Source: Pseudomonadota bacterium | GTDB lineage: Bacteria; Pseudomonadota; Gammaproteobacteria; Burkholderiales; Burkholderiaceae_C | Length of the DNA stretch: 34,136 nucleotides | NCBI GenBank assembly: GCA_021804595.1 | Contig: JAJZHH010000015.1 | Span: 1 to 34,136 of the forward strand | Reading direction: 5' to 3' | The notes under the pieces: generated by a model | Databases searched by the model: none | What the model saw: only the letters and a program-made list of their open reading frames with translations | Told to the model about the DNA's origin: nothing | Shown: positions 11,672 to 20,216 of the stretch, piece after piece | How positions within the stretch are numbered: position 1 is the stretch's first letter | How the letters are laid out: each line of letters opens with the position of its first letter | Position numbers and translations under genes: made by a program

Positions 11672-11689
11672 TGCCGCCGCACGGCGGCA
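11672..11689 (+). terminator. Hairpin between dnaJ and prfB
   Basis: TGCCGCC pairs with GGCGGCA around a GCAC loop, 41 bases after the dnaJ stop. There is no T-tract, so termination is doubtful. A similar GCAC-loop hairpin follows rpoD. Confidence 0.3.
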
Positions 11690-11718
11690 ACGCCCCTACT
11701 CCAACGCGAACCCGATCC

Positions 11719-12823
11719 ATGGAAGCCGAACAACTCAACGCCATCTCCGCCCAGCTGCGCGACCTCTCGGAGAGGACGCAGTTGCTACGGGGGTATCTTT
11801 GACTACGATGCCAAGGCCGCACGACTGAGAGAAGTCAGCGCCGCGCTGGAGGATCCCAAGGTCTGGGACGACCCCAAGCGCGCGCAGGAACTCGGCCGCG
11901 AGAACCGCAGCCTCGAGGCCGTGGTGCTCGAGATCGACCGCATCGAGCGCGAACTGGCCGACCAGCGCGAGCTGTTCGAGCTGTCGCGCGAAGAGGATGA
12001 CGAGGCGACGCTGCTGGCCATCGAAGCCGACGCCGCGGCGACCGCCAAGCGGGTCGAGAACATCGAGTTCCGTCGCATGTTCTCGAACCCGATGGACCCG
12101 GGCAACTGCTTCATCGACATCCAGGCCGGCGCCGGCGGCACCGAGGCCTGCGACTGGGCGGCGATGCTGCTGCGCCAGTACCTGCGCTATTGCGAGCGCC
12201 AGGACTTCAAGGTCGAGGTGCTCGAGGAATCGGCCGGCGACGTCGCCGGCATCAAGAGCGCGTCGATCAAGGTCGACGGCGACTACGCCTACGGCCGCCT
12301 GCGCACCGAGACCGGCGTGCACCGGCTGGTGCGCAAGAGCCCGTTCGATTCGTCGGGCGGTCGCCACACCAGCTTCGCCAGCGTGTTCGTCTACCCGGAA
12401 GTCGACGACTCGATCGAGATCGACATCAACCCGGCCGAAGTGCGCATCGACACCTTCCGCGCCAGCGGCGCCGGCGGCCAGCACATCAACAAGACCGACT
12501 CGGCGGTGCGCATCACGCACTTGCCCACCGGCATCGTCGTGCAGTGCCAGAACGACCGCTCGCAGCACAAGAACCGCGCCGAGGCGTGGTCGATGCTGCG
12601 CTCGCGGCTGTTCGAGCATGAGCTGCGCAAGCGCCAGGCCGAGCAGCAAAAGCTCGAGGACAGCAAGAGCGACGTCGGCTGGGGCCACCAGATCCGCTCC
12701 TACGTGCTCGACCAGAGTCGCATCAAGGACCTGCGCACCGGGGTCGAGAACTCCAACACGCAGAAGGTGCTCGACGGCGACCTCGACGACTTCATCACCG
12801 CGAGCCTGAAACAGGGACTCTGA
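11719..12823 (+). CDS. prfB: Peptide chain release factor 2 (programmed +1 frameshift)
   Basis: RF2 releases the polypeptide at UGA and UAA. Reading frame one starts at ATG 11719 and reaches an in-frame TGA at 11800-11802 after 27 codons. A +1 slip on CTT lets ribosomes continue with GAC at 11801-11803, giving RGYLDYDAKAA and a 367-residue protein, the usual RF2 length. The stop-codon recognition tripeptide SPF is at about 207-209, and the catalytic GGQ at 252-254 within [19 protein letters not shown]. The 3' cistron alone stays open from 11801 to 12823. Low RF2 raises frameshifting, so the gene autoregulates. pepN follows after 43 bases. Identification and frameshift are both well supported. 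Confidence 0.97.
11788..11803 (+). promoter_or_regulatory. RF2 programmed frameshift site
   Basis: A Shine-Dalgarno-like CGGGGG run (11788-11793) precedes TAT, the slippery CTT (11797-11799), the TGA stop and a following C. This is the conserved RF2 recoding arrangement. The internal G-rich element lies just 3 bases from the slippery codon, which promotes the slip. Confidence 0.95.
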
Positions 12824-12866
12824 GCGCGGGCCGCGCTCGAGTCCCGCAGCACCTTTTTCCGCACCC

Positions 12867-15509
12867 ATGCCGAACGAAACCGTCATCCGTCGCGCCGACT
12901 ACGCGCCCCCCGCCTACGACATCGAGCGCGTGCAGCTCGAATTCGACCTCGACCCCGAGCGCACCCGCGTGCGCAGCCGGCTGCAGGTGCGCCGGCGCGC
13001 CGGCGCGCCGGCCGATGCGCCGCTGAAACTCGACGGCGAGGACATCACGCTGCAGTCGCTGCAGCTCGACGGCAAGCCGTGCATCTACGCGCAGGCCGCC
13101 GGCGGCATCGTGCTCGAGCGCCTGCCCGAGTCGTTCACGCTGGACATCGTCAACAGCTGCACGCCGCGCGCCAACACCCGGCTGTCGGGGCTGTACCTGT
13201 CGGGCGACGCCTTCTTCACCCAGTGCGAAGCCGAGGGCTTCCGCCGCATCACCTACTGGCCCGACCGCCCCGACGTGATGAGCCGCTTCAGCGTCGTGCT
13301 GCGCGCCGACGCGCAGCGTTGGCCGGTGCTGCTGAGCAACGGCAACCTGGTCGACGAGACCGTGCTGGCCGACGGCCGCCGCCAGGTCACCTGGGACGAC
13401 CCGTTCCCCAAGCCCTGCTATCTGTTCGCGCTGGTCGCCGGGCGCCTGGTCGCGCGCGCCCAGCGCGTGCGCAGCCGCAACGGCCGCGAGCACCTGCTGC
13501 AGGTCTACGTGCGCGAAGGCGACCTCGACAAGACCGAGCACGCGCTGCAGTCGCTGGTGCGCGCAGCGGCGTGGGACGAACAGCGCTTCGGCCTCAGCCT
13601 GGACCTGGACCGCTTCATGATCGTCGCCGTCGGCGACTTCAACATGGGCGCGATGGAGAACAAGGGGCTGAACATCTTCAACACCAAGTACGTGCTGGCC
13701 AATCCGGCGACTGCGACCGACGCCGATTTCCAGCACATCGAATCGGTCGTCGGCCACGAGTACTTCCACAACTGGAGCGGCAACCGCGTGACCTGCCGCG
13801 ACTGGTTCCAGCTCAGCCTGAAGGAAGGGCTGACCGTGTTCCGCGACCAGGAGTTCAGCCAGGACCTGGCCGCCGCCGCCGGCGGCGAGTCGGCGCGCGC
13901 GGTGCGCCGCATCGAGGACGTGCGCGCGCTGCGCGCGGTGCAGTTCCCCGAGGACTCCGGACCGATGGCGCACCCGGTGCGCCCGGACAGCTACGTCGCG
14001 ATCGACAACTTCTACACCTCGACGGTCTACGAGAAAGGCGCCGAAGTCGTGCGCATGATGCACACGCTGGTCGGCCGCGCCGGTTTCGCGCGCGGCCTGG
14101 CGCTGTACTTCGAACGCCACGACGGCGCCGCGGTGACCTGCGACGACTTCCTCGCCGCGATGGCCGACGCCAACCCGGGCAGCGCGCTCGACATCCGCCG
14201 CGCGCAGTTCGCGCTGTGGTACGCGCAGGCCGGCACGCCGCGACTGAGCGTGCGCGGCCAGTACGACGCGGCGTCCGGCAGCTACACCCTCGACGTCGAG
14301 CAGCGCAACGCACCCAGCCCGGGCCAGCCCGACAAGCAGGCGCAGCTGATTCCGCTGCGCCTCGGCCTGCTCGGCGCCGACGGGCGCGCGCTGCAGTTTG
14401 CGCTCGACGACGCCGCGCCCGCCGACGAAGCGCTGCTCGTCGTCACCGCGCCGCAGCAGCGCTTCACGCTGCACGGCGTCGCCGAAGCGCCGGTGCCGTC
14501 GCTGCTGCGCGGCTTCTCGGCGCCGGTGCAGCTCGACGACGGCCTCGACGACCGCGCCCGATTGACGCTGCTGGCGCACGACCGCGATGCGTTCAACCGC
14601 TGGGAGGCGGCGCAGCGCCTGGGGCTGACGCGGCTGCAGGCGGCGGTGGCCGACCCGGCCTACATGCTCGACGACGCCTACGTCGACGCGCTGCGCGCGG
14701 TGCTGCGCGACGACGCGCTCGACCCGGCGCTGCGCGAGCTGGTGCTGACGCTGCCGGGCGAAAGCATCGTCGCCGAGCAGATGCACGAAGTCGACCCGCC
14801 GGCGATCCACCGCGCGCGCCGCGCGCTGCGCGCGCAACTGGCCGACGCGCTGGCACCTGACTGGGAGCGCTGCTGGCAGCTGCTGGCGCCGACCTGCGGC
14901 TGGGCCCCGGACTACGCCGGCGCCGCGCGCCGCGCGCTGCGCAACCTGGCGCTGAGCCAGCTGGCGCTGCGCGGCGGCCCCGTCTGGCAGGGCCGTGCCT
15001 ACCAGCTGGTCAAGGACGCCGACAATATGACCGACCGTTTCGCCGCGCTGTCGGCGCTGGTCGGCGCCGGCGCCGAGCTGGCCGACGCGGCGCTGCAGCG
15101 CTTTGCCGCGCAGTTCGCGCACGAGCCGCTGGTCATCGACAAATGGTTCGCGCTGCAGGCCGCCGCGCCCGGCACCAGCGTCGACGCGGTGCGCGCGCTG
15201 ATGCGCCACGCCGACTTCAGCCTGCGCAACCCGAACCGCGCGCGCAGCGTGATCTCGACTTTCTGCCACGGCAACCCCGGCGCCTTCCACCGCGCCGACG
15301 GCGCCGGCTACGCGTTCTGGGCCGAGCAGGTGGCCGCGCTCGACGCGCTGAACCCGCAAGTCGCCGCGCGGCTGGCGCGCGCGCTGGACCGCTGGCGCCG
15401 CCTCGCCCCGGCCTACCGCGAACCGGCCGAAACGACGCTGCGCGGCTTGCTGGCGCAGCCGGCGCTGTCGGCCGACACGCGGGAAATCCTCGACAAGGCG
15501 CTCGCCTGA
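12867..15509 (+). CDS. pepN: Aminopeptidase N (M1 family metallopeptidase)
   Basis: Cytosolic zinc aminopeptidase that removes N-terminal residues from peptides; 880 residues, as expected for proteobacterial PepN. The exopeptidase motif GAMEN is at 261-265. The zinc site HEYFH sits at 297-301, with the third ligand Glu320 in LSLKEG. The start is [17 protein letters not shown], typical of the family, and the N-terminal beta saddle precedes the catalytic domain. The long C-terminal part is helical repeats ending near [17 protein letters not shown]. It ends 16 bases before fbp, so the two may be cotranscribed. No signal peptide is visible. Confidence 0.97.
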   Translation: MPNETVIRRADYAPPAYDIERVQLEFDLDPERTRVRSRLQVRRRAGAPADAPLKLDGEDITLQSLQLDGKPCIYAQAAGGIVLERLPESFTLDIVNSCTPRANTRLSGLYLSGDAFFTQCEAEGFRRITYWPDRPDVMSRFSVVLRADAQRWPVLLSNGNLVDETVLADGRRQVTWDDPFPKPCYLFALVAGRLVARAQRVRSRNGREHLLQVYVREGDLDKTEHALQSLVRAAAWDEQRFGLSLDLDRFMIVAVGDFNMGAMENKGLNIFNTKYVLANPATATDADFQHIESVVGHEYFHNWSGNRVTCRDWFQLSLKEGLTVFRDQEFSQDLAAAAGGESARAVRRIEDVRALRAVQFPEDSGPMAHPVRPDSYVAIDNFYTSTVYEKGAEVVRMMHTLVGRAGFARGLALYFERHDGAAVTCDDFLAAMADANPGSALDIRRAQFALWYAQAGTPRLSVRGQYDAASGSYTLDVEQRNAPSPGQPDKQAQLIPLRLGLLGADGRALQFALDDAAPADEALLVVTAPQQRFTLHGVAEAPVPSLLRGFSAPVQLDDGLDDRARLTLLAHDRDAFNRWEAAQRLGLTRLQAAVADPAYMLDDAYVDALRAVLRDDALDPALRELVLTLPGESIVAEQMHEVDPPAIHRARRALRAQLADALAPDWERCWQLLAPTCGWAPDYAGAARRALRNLALSQLALRGGPVWQGRAYQLVKDADNMTDRFAALSALVGAGAELADAALQRFAAQFAHEPLVIDKWFALQAAAPGTSVDAVRALMRHADFSLRNPNRARSVISTFCHGNPGAFHRADGAGYAFWAEQVAALDALNPQVAARLARALDRWRRLAPAYREPAETTLRGLLAQPALSADTREILDKALA

Positions 15510-15525
15510 ACCCACGGAGCCGAAC

Positions 15526-16548
15526 ATGGCGCAAAAACACATCACGCTGTCGCGCTGGCTGATCGAGCAGGAGCGCAGCCACGGCCACATCCCGGCGTCG
15601 CTGCGGCTGCTCATCGAGCAGGTCGCGCGAGCGTGCAAGCGCATCAGCCGCACCGTCAATCGCGCGGCCAACAGCGGCGCGCTCGGCACGCTGGGCAGCG
15701 AGAACGTGCAAGGCGAAGTGCAGAAGCAGCTCGACGTGATCGCCAACGAAGTGCTGCTCGAAGCCAACGAGTGGGGCGGCCACCTCGCGGCGATGGCGTC
15801 CGAGGAGCTCGAGACCATCCACACCATTCCGCACCGCTACCCGCGCGGCGAATACCTGCTGATGTTCGACCCGCTCGACGGCTCGAGCAACATCGAGGTC
15901 AACATCACGATCGGCACCATCTTCTCGGTGCTGCACCTGCCCGACGGCGTCGGCACCGTGCGCGCCGAGCATTTCCTGCAACCGGGACGCCAGCAGGTCG
16001 CGGCCGGTTACTGCACCTACGGGCCGCAGACCACGCTGGTGCTGACGCTGGGCCACGGTGTGGCGATGTTCACGCTCGACGTCGAGGACAGCGGCTTCGT
16101 GCTGATCAAGGAAGACGTGACGATTCCGCGCGAGGCGCGCGAGTTCGCGATCAATATGTCGAACATGCGCCACTGGGACGCTCCGGTGCGGCGCTACATC
16201 GACGAGTGCCTGGCCGGCCGCGACGGCCCGCGCGGCAAGGACTTCAACATGCGCTGGGTCGCCAGCATGGTCGCCGACGTGCACCGCGTGCTCGAGCGCG
16301 GCGGCGTGTTCCTCTACCCCTGGGACCGGCGCGAGCCCGATCGTCCGGGCAAGCTGCGGCTGCTCTACGAAGCCAACCCGATGGCGCTGCTCGTCGAGCA
16401 GGCCGGCGGCCAGGCGCTGGCCGGCGCCGAGCGCATCCTCGACATCGTGCCGACCAGCCTGCACCAGCGCGCCGCGGTGATGCTGGGCTCCAGCGACGAA
16501 GTCGAGCGCCTCGGCCGCTACCACCGCGAAGCCAATGGTGTAGAATGA
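15526..16548 (+). CDS. fbp: Class 1 fructose-1,6-bisphosphatase
   Basis: Hydrolyses fructose 1,6-bisphosphate to fructose 6-phosphate in gluconeogenesis (and the Calvin cycle where present); 340 residues. The metal-binding signature FDPLDGSSN is at 114-122, with Asp115 and Asp118 as likely Mg ligands. Further upstream, ASEELETIH fits the first active-site loop. The C-terminal [20 protein letters not shown] is the classical FBPase signature. The ATG has GGAG 6 bases upstream. The stop codon overlaps a TAGAAT that may be the -10 of the following tRNA gene. It is a full-length, intact gene. Confidence 0.97.
   Translation: MAQKHITLSRWLIEQERSHGHIPASLRLLIEQVARACKRISRTVNRAANSGALGTLGSENVQGEVQKQLDVIANEVLLEANEWGGHLAAMASEELETIHTIPHRYPRGEYLLMFDPLDGSSNIEVNITIGTIFSVLHLPDGVGTVRAEHFLQPGRQQVAAGYCTYGPQTTLVLTLGHGVAMFTLDVEDSGFVLIKEDVTIPREAREFAINMSNMRHWDAPVRRYIDECLAGRDGPRGKDFNMRWVASMVADVHRVLERGGVFLYPWDRREPDRPGKLRLLYEANPMALLVEQAGGQALAGAERILDIVPTSLHQRAAVMLGSSDEVERLGRYHREANGVE
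16541..16546 (+). promoter_or_regulatory. possible -10 element for tRNA-Thr
   Basis: TAGAAT ends inside the fbp stop codon, 12 bases before the tRNA 5' end. No convincing -35 lies at the right distance, so this is tentative. Confidence 0.3.
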
Positions 16549-16558
16549 TCGGTTTCGT

Positions 16559-16634
16559 GCCGGTGTAGCTCAGTCGGTAGAGCAGCTCATTCGTAATGAG
16601 AAGGTCGAGGGTTCGATTCCTTTCACCGGCACCA
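16559..16634 (+). tRNA. tRNA-Thr (anticodon CGT)
   Basis: A 76-base cloverleaf with encoded CCA. The acceptor GCCGGTG (16559-16565) pairs with CACCGGC (16624-16630), followed by A and CCA. The D arm is AGCTC..GAGC, the anticodon loop is TTCGTAA with CGT at 16592-16594, and the T loop is GGTTCGATTCC. The anticodon arm closely resembles that of enterobacterial tRNA-Thr(CGU). It reads ACG codons. Confidence 0.97.
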
Positions 16635-16647
16635 CGAAATGCAACGA

Positions 16648-16681
16648 CACAAAGGCCACCTCCGGGTGGCCTTTGTGTTTT
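16648..16681 (+). terminator. Strong intrinsic terminator after tRNA-Thr
   Basis: A 13-bp perfect stem (CACAAAGGCCACC with GGTGGCCTTTGTG) closes a TCCG tetraloop and is followed by TTTT at 16678-16681. It lies 14 bases after the tRNA and ends the fbp/tRNA transcript. Confidence 0.9.
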
Positions 16682-16762
16682 CTGCGGGCGCGCGGTTCGT
16701 CCACGCGGGCGCGGCGCCGGCCGCTACGATGGACGCTTTGCGCGGCCGCGCGGAGGAATTCG

Positions 16763-17821
16763 ATGTCGACGATCACCGAGGCGCCCGATGCGGCGCTGCT
16801 GGCCGCCGTGCGCACGGCGCCGAAGGCCGAGCTGCACCTGCACCTGGAAGGCACGCTGGAGCCCGAAATGGCGTTCGCGCTGGCGCAGCGCCACGGTGTG
16901 GCGCTGCGCTGGCCCGACGCGCAGGCGCTGCGCGCCGCTTATGCCTTCGACGACCTGCAGGCCTTCCTCGACCTGTACTACGCTGGCTGCGACGTGCTGC
17001 GCAGCGCGGACGATTTCTTCGAGCTGGCCTGGGCCTATTGCCGCCGCGCCGCGGCCGACGGCGTGGTGCGCGCCGAAGTGTTCATCGACCCGCAAAGCCA
17101 CACCGCGCGCGGCGTCGACTTCGCGGTGTTCATGCCGGCGCTGGCGCGCGCGGCGCAGCGCGCGCGCGACGAACTCGACCTCAGCGTCGACTACATCGTC
17201 TGCGCGCTGCGCCACCTCAGCGAGGACGACGCGCTGGCCATGCTCGAGGCGTCGCGACCGTGGGCTGAGCACTACATCGGCGTCGGCCTGGATTCGTCGG
17301 AACGCGGCCACCCGCCGGGCAAGTTCACGCGGCTGTTCGCTCGCGCCGGCGAGCTCGGCCTGCGCCGCGTCGCGCACGCCGGCGAGGAAGGCCCGGCGGC
17401 CTACGTCGCCGAAGCGCTCGACGCGCTCGGCGTCGAGCGCATCGACCACGGCGTGCGCGCGCTCGACGACGCCGCCGTGCTGGAGCGGCTGGCGCGCGAG
17501 CGCGTGCCGCTGACCGTGTGCCCGCTGTCGAACGTGCGCCTGCGCGTCTACCCGGACATGGCCGCGCACCGCTTGCCCGAGCTGCTGCGCGCCGGCATCG
17601 TCGCCACCGTACATTCCGACGATCCGGCGTATTTCGGCGGCTACGTCAACGACAACTACACGGCGCTGTTCGAGGCGCACCCGCAGCTCGGCGCCGACGA
17701 TGCCTACCGGTTGCTGCGCAACGGCCTGCAGGCCAGCTTCGCGCCAACGGCGCAGGTCGAGCGCTGGATCGCGCGGCTCGACGCGCACTGGAGGCGCTGC
17801 GGCTACGCGCTGCCCGCGTGA
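16763..17821 (+). CDS. Adenine deaminase-type member of the adenosine deaminase family
   Basis: Zinc-dependent purine deaminase, 352 residues. The start at 16763 is set by GGAGG at 16752-16756. Metal and catalytic residues are His25 and His27 (HLHLEG), His205 and Glu208 (AHAGEEGP), His229 (DHG) and Asp286-Asp287. The segment HSDDPAYFGGYVNDNY and the HAGEEGP motif match the adenine deaminase (Aah1-like) branch rather than classical adenosine deaminase. Predicted reaction: adenine to hypoxanthine plus ammonia in purine salvage. Automatic annotation would often say adenosine deaminase. It follows the tRNA terminator and is convergent with the next gene, so it is probably monocistronic. Family membership is firm; substrate is inference from motifs. 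Confidence 0.85.
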   Translation: MSTITEAPDAALLAAVRTAPKAELHLHLEGTLEPEMAFALAQRHGVALRWPDAQALRAAYAFDDLQAFLDLYYAGCDVLRSADDFFELAWAYCRRAAADGVVRAEVFIDPQSHTARGVDFAVFMPALARAAQRARDELDLSVDYIVCALRHLSEDDALAMLEASRPWAEHYIGVGLDSSERGHPPGKFTRLFARAGELGLRRVAHAGEEGPAAYVAEALDALGVERIDHGVRALDDAAVLERLARERVPLTVCPLSNVRLRVYPDMAAHRLPELLRAGIVATVHSDDPAYFGGYVNDNYTALFEAHPQLGADDAYRLLRNGLQASFAPTAQVERWIARLDAHWRRCGYALPA

Positions 17822-17866
17822 TCCGCTGAAACGCGCCAGCCGCCCCCGCAGGCATACGCCGGACCG

Positions 17867-18574
17867 TCAATGGCCGGGCCGCGCCAGCAGCTTGACGGTC
17901 GCCGCGTCGACCTGCCCGCCGAACAGGTGCACGAGGACCTCGCGAAAGGGATTCGCGTCGCCGCCGGCGGCGATGCTGAACAGGGTCATCGACGACTGCA
18001 GCTTGGCCACGTCGACCGCGGGAAAGATCGCGGCGGCGCCCCATGCCGGCTGCGCCAGCAGCAGCCGGGCGCAATCGGCCAGGCGCCTGCCGAGGACCGG
18101 GTCGGCCAGGTAGGCGCGCGCCTCGGCCAGGCTGACGATCGCATAGCGACGCGACATCGGACTCGGGTTCGGCGCCAGCCCGGCGAGCTGTGGAAACACG
18201 AACCACATCCAGTGCTCCCGCTTCGCGCCCGCCTCGAGTTCGGCGACCGCGACTTCGTAGACCGTCGTGGCCGGCGCGCGCACGACACGATCCTGTGCGT
18301 CGACGAAGCGCTGCAGGTCGAACGCCGCCGTCGGCGCTTCACGAGTCGGTGGCTTGCCTGCGGCCGCCGGCTCAGCGTTCGGCTCAGCGTTCGGCTCAAC
18401 GTTCGGCTTGTCGACCCCGGAAGCTTCGTCGCCTGTCGAATCGGCGCGCGTCGCGCTGTCGTGCCCGCTGGTCGGTGCAGGCCCGGGCGCCTGGGCCGAT
18501 CCCTGACCGCACCCGGCCAAGCTCGAGAGGGTCAACAGCACCGCGGCGGCGCGGCGTGGGTCGGGCAGGGTCAT
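17867..18574 (-). CDS. Lipoprotein with DUF1810-like domain
   Basis: A 235-residue protein of unknown function. The N-terminus is a signal peptide ending in the lipobox LAGC (residues 19-22), predicting lipid anchoring at Cys22. A low-complexity spacer follows, rich in Ala, Pro and Asp, with EPN repeats. From about residue 80 the sequence FDLQRFVDAQ, HWMWFVFPQL, MSRRYAIVSLAEARAYL and VLGRRLADC matches my recollection of DUF1810, a domain usually found as a small cytoplasmic protein. In-frame starts at 18604 and 18637 exist; the ATG at 18574 gives the cleanest signal peptide, though no Shine-Dalgarno is clear. It is convergent with the deaminase and divergent from the permease. Function is unknown. 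Confidence 0.72.
   Translation of the reverse strand: MTLPDPRRAAAVLLTLSSLAGCGQGSAQAPGPAPTSGHDSATRADSTGDEASGVDKPNVEPNAEPNAEPAAAGKPPTREAPTAAFDLQRFVDAQDRVVRAPATTVYEVAVAELEAGAKREHWMWFVFPQLAGLAPNPSPMSRRYAIVSLAEARAYLADPVLGRRLADCARLLLAQPAWGAAAIFPAVDVAKLQSSMTLFSIAAGGDANPFREVLVHLFGGQVDAATVKLLARPGH
18369..18404 (-). repeat. Three 12-bp tandem repeats inside the lipoprotein gene
   Basis: Three consecutive copies of GGCTCAGCGTTC on the plus strand, the third with one mismatch. They encode repeated (A/V)EPN in the spacer between the lipid anchor and the domain. The 12-base unit keeps frame, so copy-number change would only alter spacer length. Confidence 0.85.
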
Positions 18575-18803
18575 GGTCGGGGCGGGAGCGGCGAATCGCA
18601 CCATGATGACCGAGGCGCGGGGCCGTCGCAAGGCCATGGATCCGTGTTGACGCGGATCTGACGCCGGACAGGCGTTCCCGGCGCACGGGCGCTGACGAGG
18701 CCGCAGGAACAGACCCGCCGATGCGCAGCGATGGGCTGCGCCGCAGCCGGCGTAGCATCTCGACCGCTACCTCGATTTCACGAGCGGCTCAGGCGCTCCT
18801 GGC

Positions 18804-19991
18804 ATGGACTTTTTCGTCGTCTCGGTGTTCGGCATCGTCTACCTCGGCATGGCCGTGGGCGGCCTGCCGTGGCTGCAAGTGGACCGCACCGGGGTGGCCC
18901 TGCTCGGCGCCATCGCGATGGTCGCCGGCGGCGCGCTGACCGTCGACCAGGCGCGCGCCGCGGTGCATCTGCCGACCCTGCTGCTGCTGTTCTCGTTCAT
19001 GGTCATGTCGGCGCAAATGCGCCTGGGCGGCTTCTACGACGAGGTCTCGCGCCGCATCGCCGGGCACGCGGGGTCGGATGGCATGATGCTGGCGGCGTCG
19101 ATCGCCGCGGTCGCGGCCATGTCGGCGGTGTTCGGCAACGACATCGTCTGCCTGGCGGCGACGCCGGTGTTCATCGACGCGCTGCGTCGGCGCGGATCCG
19201 CACCGCTGCCGTTCCTGATTGCGCTGGCCTGCGCGGCCAACGTCGGCTCCGCGGCGACGCTGGTCGGCAATCCGCAGAACATCCTGATCGGCGAATCGCT
19301 GCGCCTGTCGTTCGGCGGCTATCTGCGCACGGCCGCGCTGCCGGTGCTCGGCGGCCTCGTCGCCACCTGGCTGCTGGTGCGACCGAGCCTGCGCCGGGCT
19401 GGCAGCGACGGCGCGGCCGAGCCCGCGGTCGACTTCAATCGCTGGCAAAGCGCGAAAGGCGGTGCCGTCGTCGCCGTCGTCGGCACGCTGTTCATCTTCT
19501 CCGACCTGCCGCGCGACGTCGTCGCGCTGGCCGGCGCCGGCGTGCTGCTGTCGAGCCGCAAGCTGCACTCGCGCCAGATGCTCGGCCTGGTCGACTGGAA
19601 TCTGCTGGTGCTGTTCGTCGGCCTGTTCGTCGTCAACGCCGCGCTGCAGCACACCGGGCTGCCGCAGCGCGCGCTGCAGCAGTTGCTCGTCTGGGGCGTG
19701 CCGCTGCTGCACCGGGGCGCGTGGCTGACGCTGGGCTTCGTACTGTCGAACCTGGTGTCGAACGTTCCCGCGGTGATGCTGTTGCTGCCGTCGACGCCGG
19801 TGCGACTGGGGCCGGGGCTGGCGCTGGCGACGACCTTCGCCGGCAATCTGTTCCTGGTCGGCAGCATCGCCAACCTGATCGTCGCCGACGCCGCGCAGCG
19901 CCGGGGGCTGCGCCTGGGCTGGCGCGAGCACGCCCGCATCGGCGCGCCGCTGGCGCTGCTGACGCTGGGGCTCGTGCTGTGGCTGGCGTAG
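18804..19991 (+). CDS. ArsB/CitMHS (SLC13-like) membrane permease
   Basis: Predicted inner-membrane transporter of the ion transporter superfamily, 395 residues with about ten hydrophobic segments. Near the N-terminus PWLQVDRTGVALLGA resembles the family's entry motif. The half-site loops FGNDIVCLAATPV and NVGSAATLVGNPQNILIG, rich in Asn and Gly, match the substrate-binding loops of ArsB, YbiR and related anion permeases. The second half repeats the pattern (LSNLVSNVPAVMLLLP, AGNLFLVGSIANLI), showing the internal duplication of the fold. The substrate cannot be told: arsenite, citrate or another anion are all possible, and no arsenic-resistance genes lie nearby. The ATG is the first good start in frame; no clear ribosome site. 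Confidence 0.82.
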   Translation: MDFFVVSVFGIVYLGMAVGGLPWLQVDRTGVALLGAIAMVAGGALTVDQARAAVHLPTLLLLFSFMVMSAQMRLGGFYDEVSRRIAGHAGSDGMMLAASIAAVAAMSAVFGNDIVCLAATPVFIDALRRRGSAPLPFLIALACAANVGSAATLVGNPQNILIGESLRLSFGGYLRTAALPVLGGLVATWLLVRPSLRRAGSDGAAEPAVDFNRWQSAKGGAVVAVVGTLFIFSDLPRDVVALAGAGVLLSSRKLHSRQMLGLVDWNLLVLFVGLFVVNAALQHTGLPQRALQQLLVWGVPLLHRGAWLTLGFVLSNLVSNVPAVMLLLPSTPVRLGPGLALATTFAGNLFLVGSIANLIVADAAQRRGLRLGWREHARIGAPLALLTLGLVLWLA

Positions 19992-20015
19992 CCGGCCGCA
20001 CGCAAGAGGCTTGGC

Positions 20016-20031
20016 AATAGCGCTATTTTTT
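20016..20031 (+). terminator. Weak palindrome with T-tract after the permease
   Basis: The 12-base palindrome AATAGCGCTATT (20016-20027) runs into TTTT, 25 bases after the permease stop. The stem is AT-rich and very short. The surrounding 20010-20060 stretch is unusually AT-rich for this genome, so it may equally hold promoter elements for the next gene. Confidence 0.3.
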
Positions 20032-20216
20032 GCGCTGTTTATACGTTTTTGTCGTTGCATATACGCCGTTGATTCGGCAGCGTCTTCGCTCTGTGGAACT
20101 TTTGACCGCTGAGGCGGTCCCATCGTTTTGCTCCCGTGCGGCGTCAAGCCGCGGCGCGACGCCGGGCCCCGCAAGCCGCGCGCGCCGTCGACAATCGACC
20201 CATGACGAGGTGAACG

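Noticed and set aside
12795-15827. 1010-codon open frame opposite pepN
   Set aside because: Antisense shadow; pepN is complete with its zinc motif on the plus strand.
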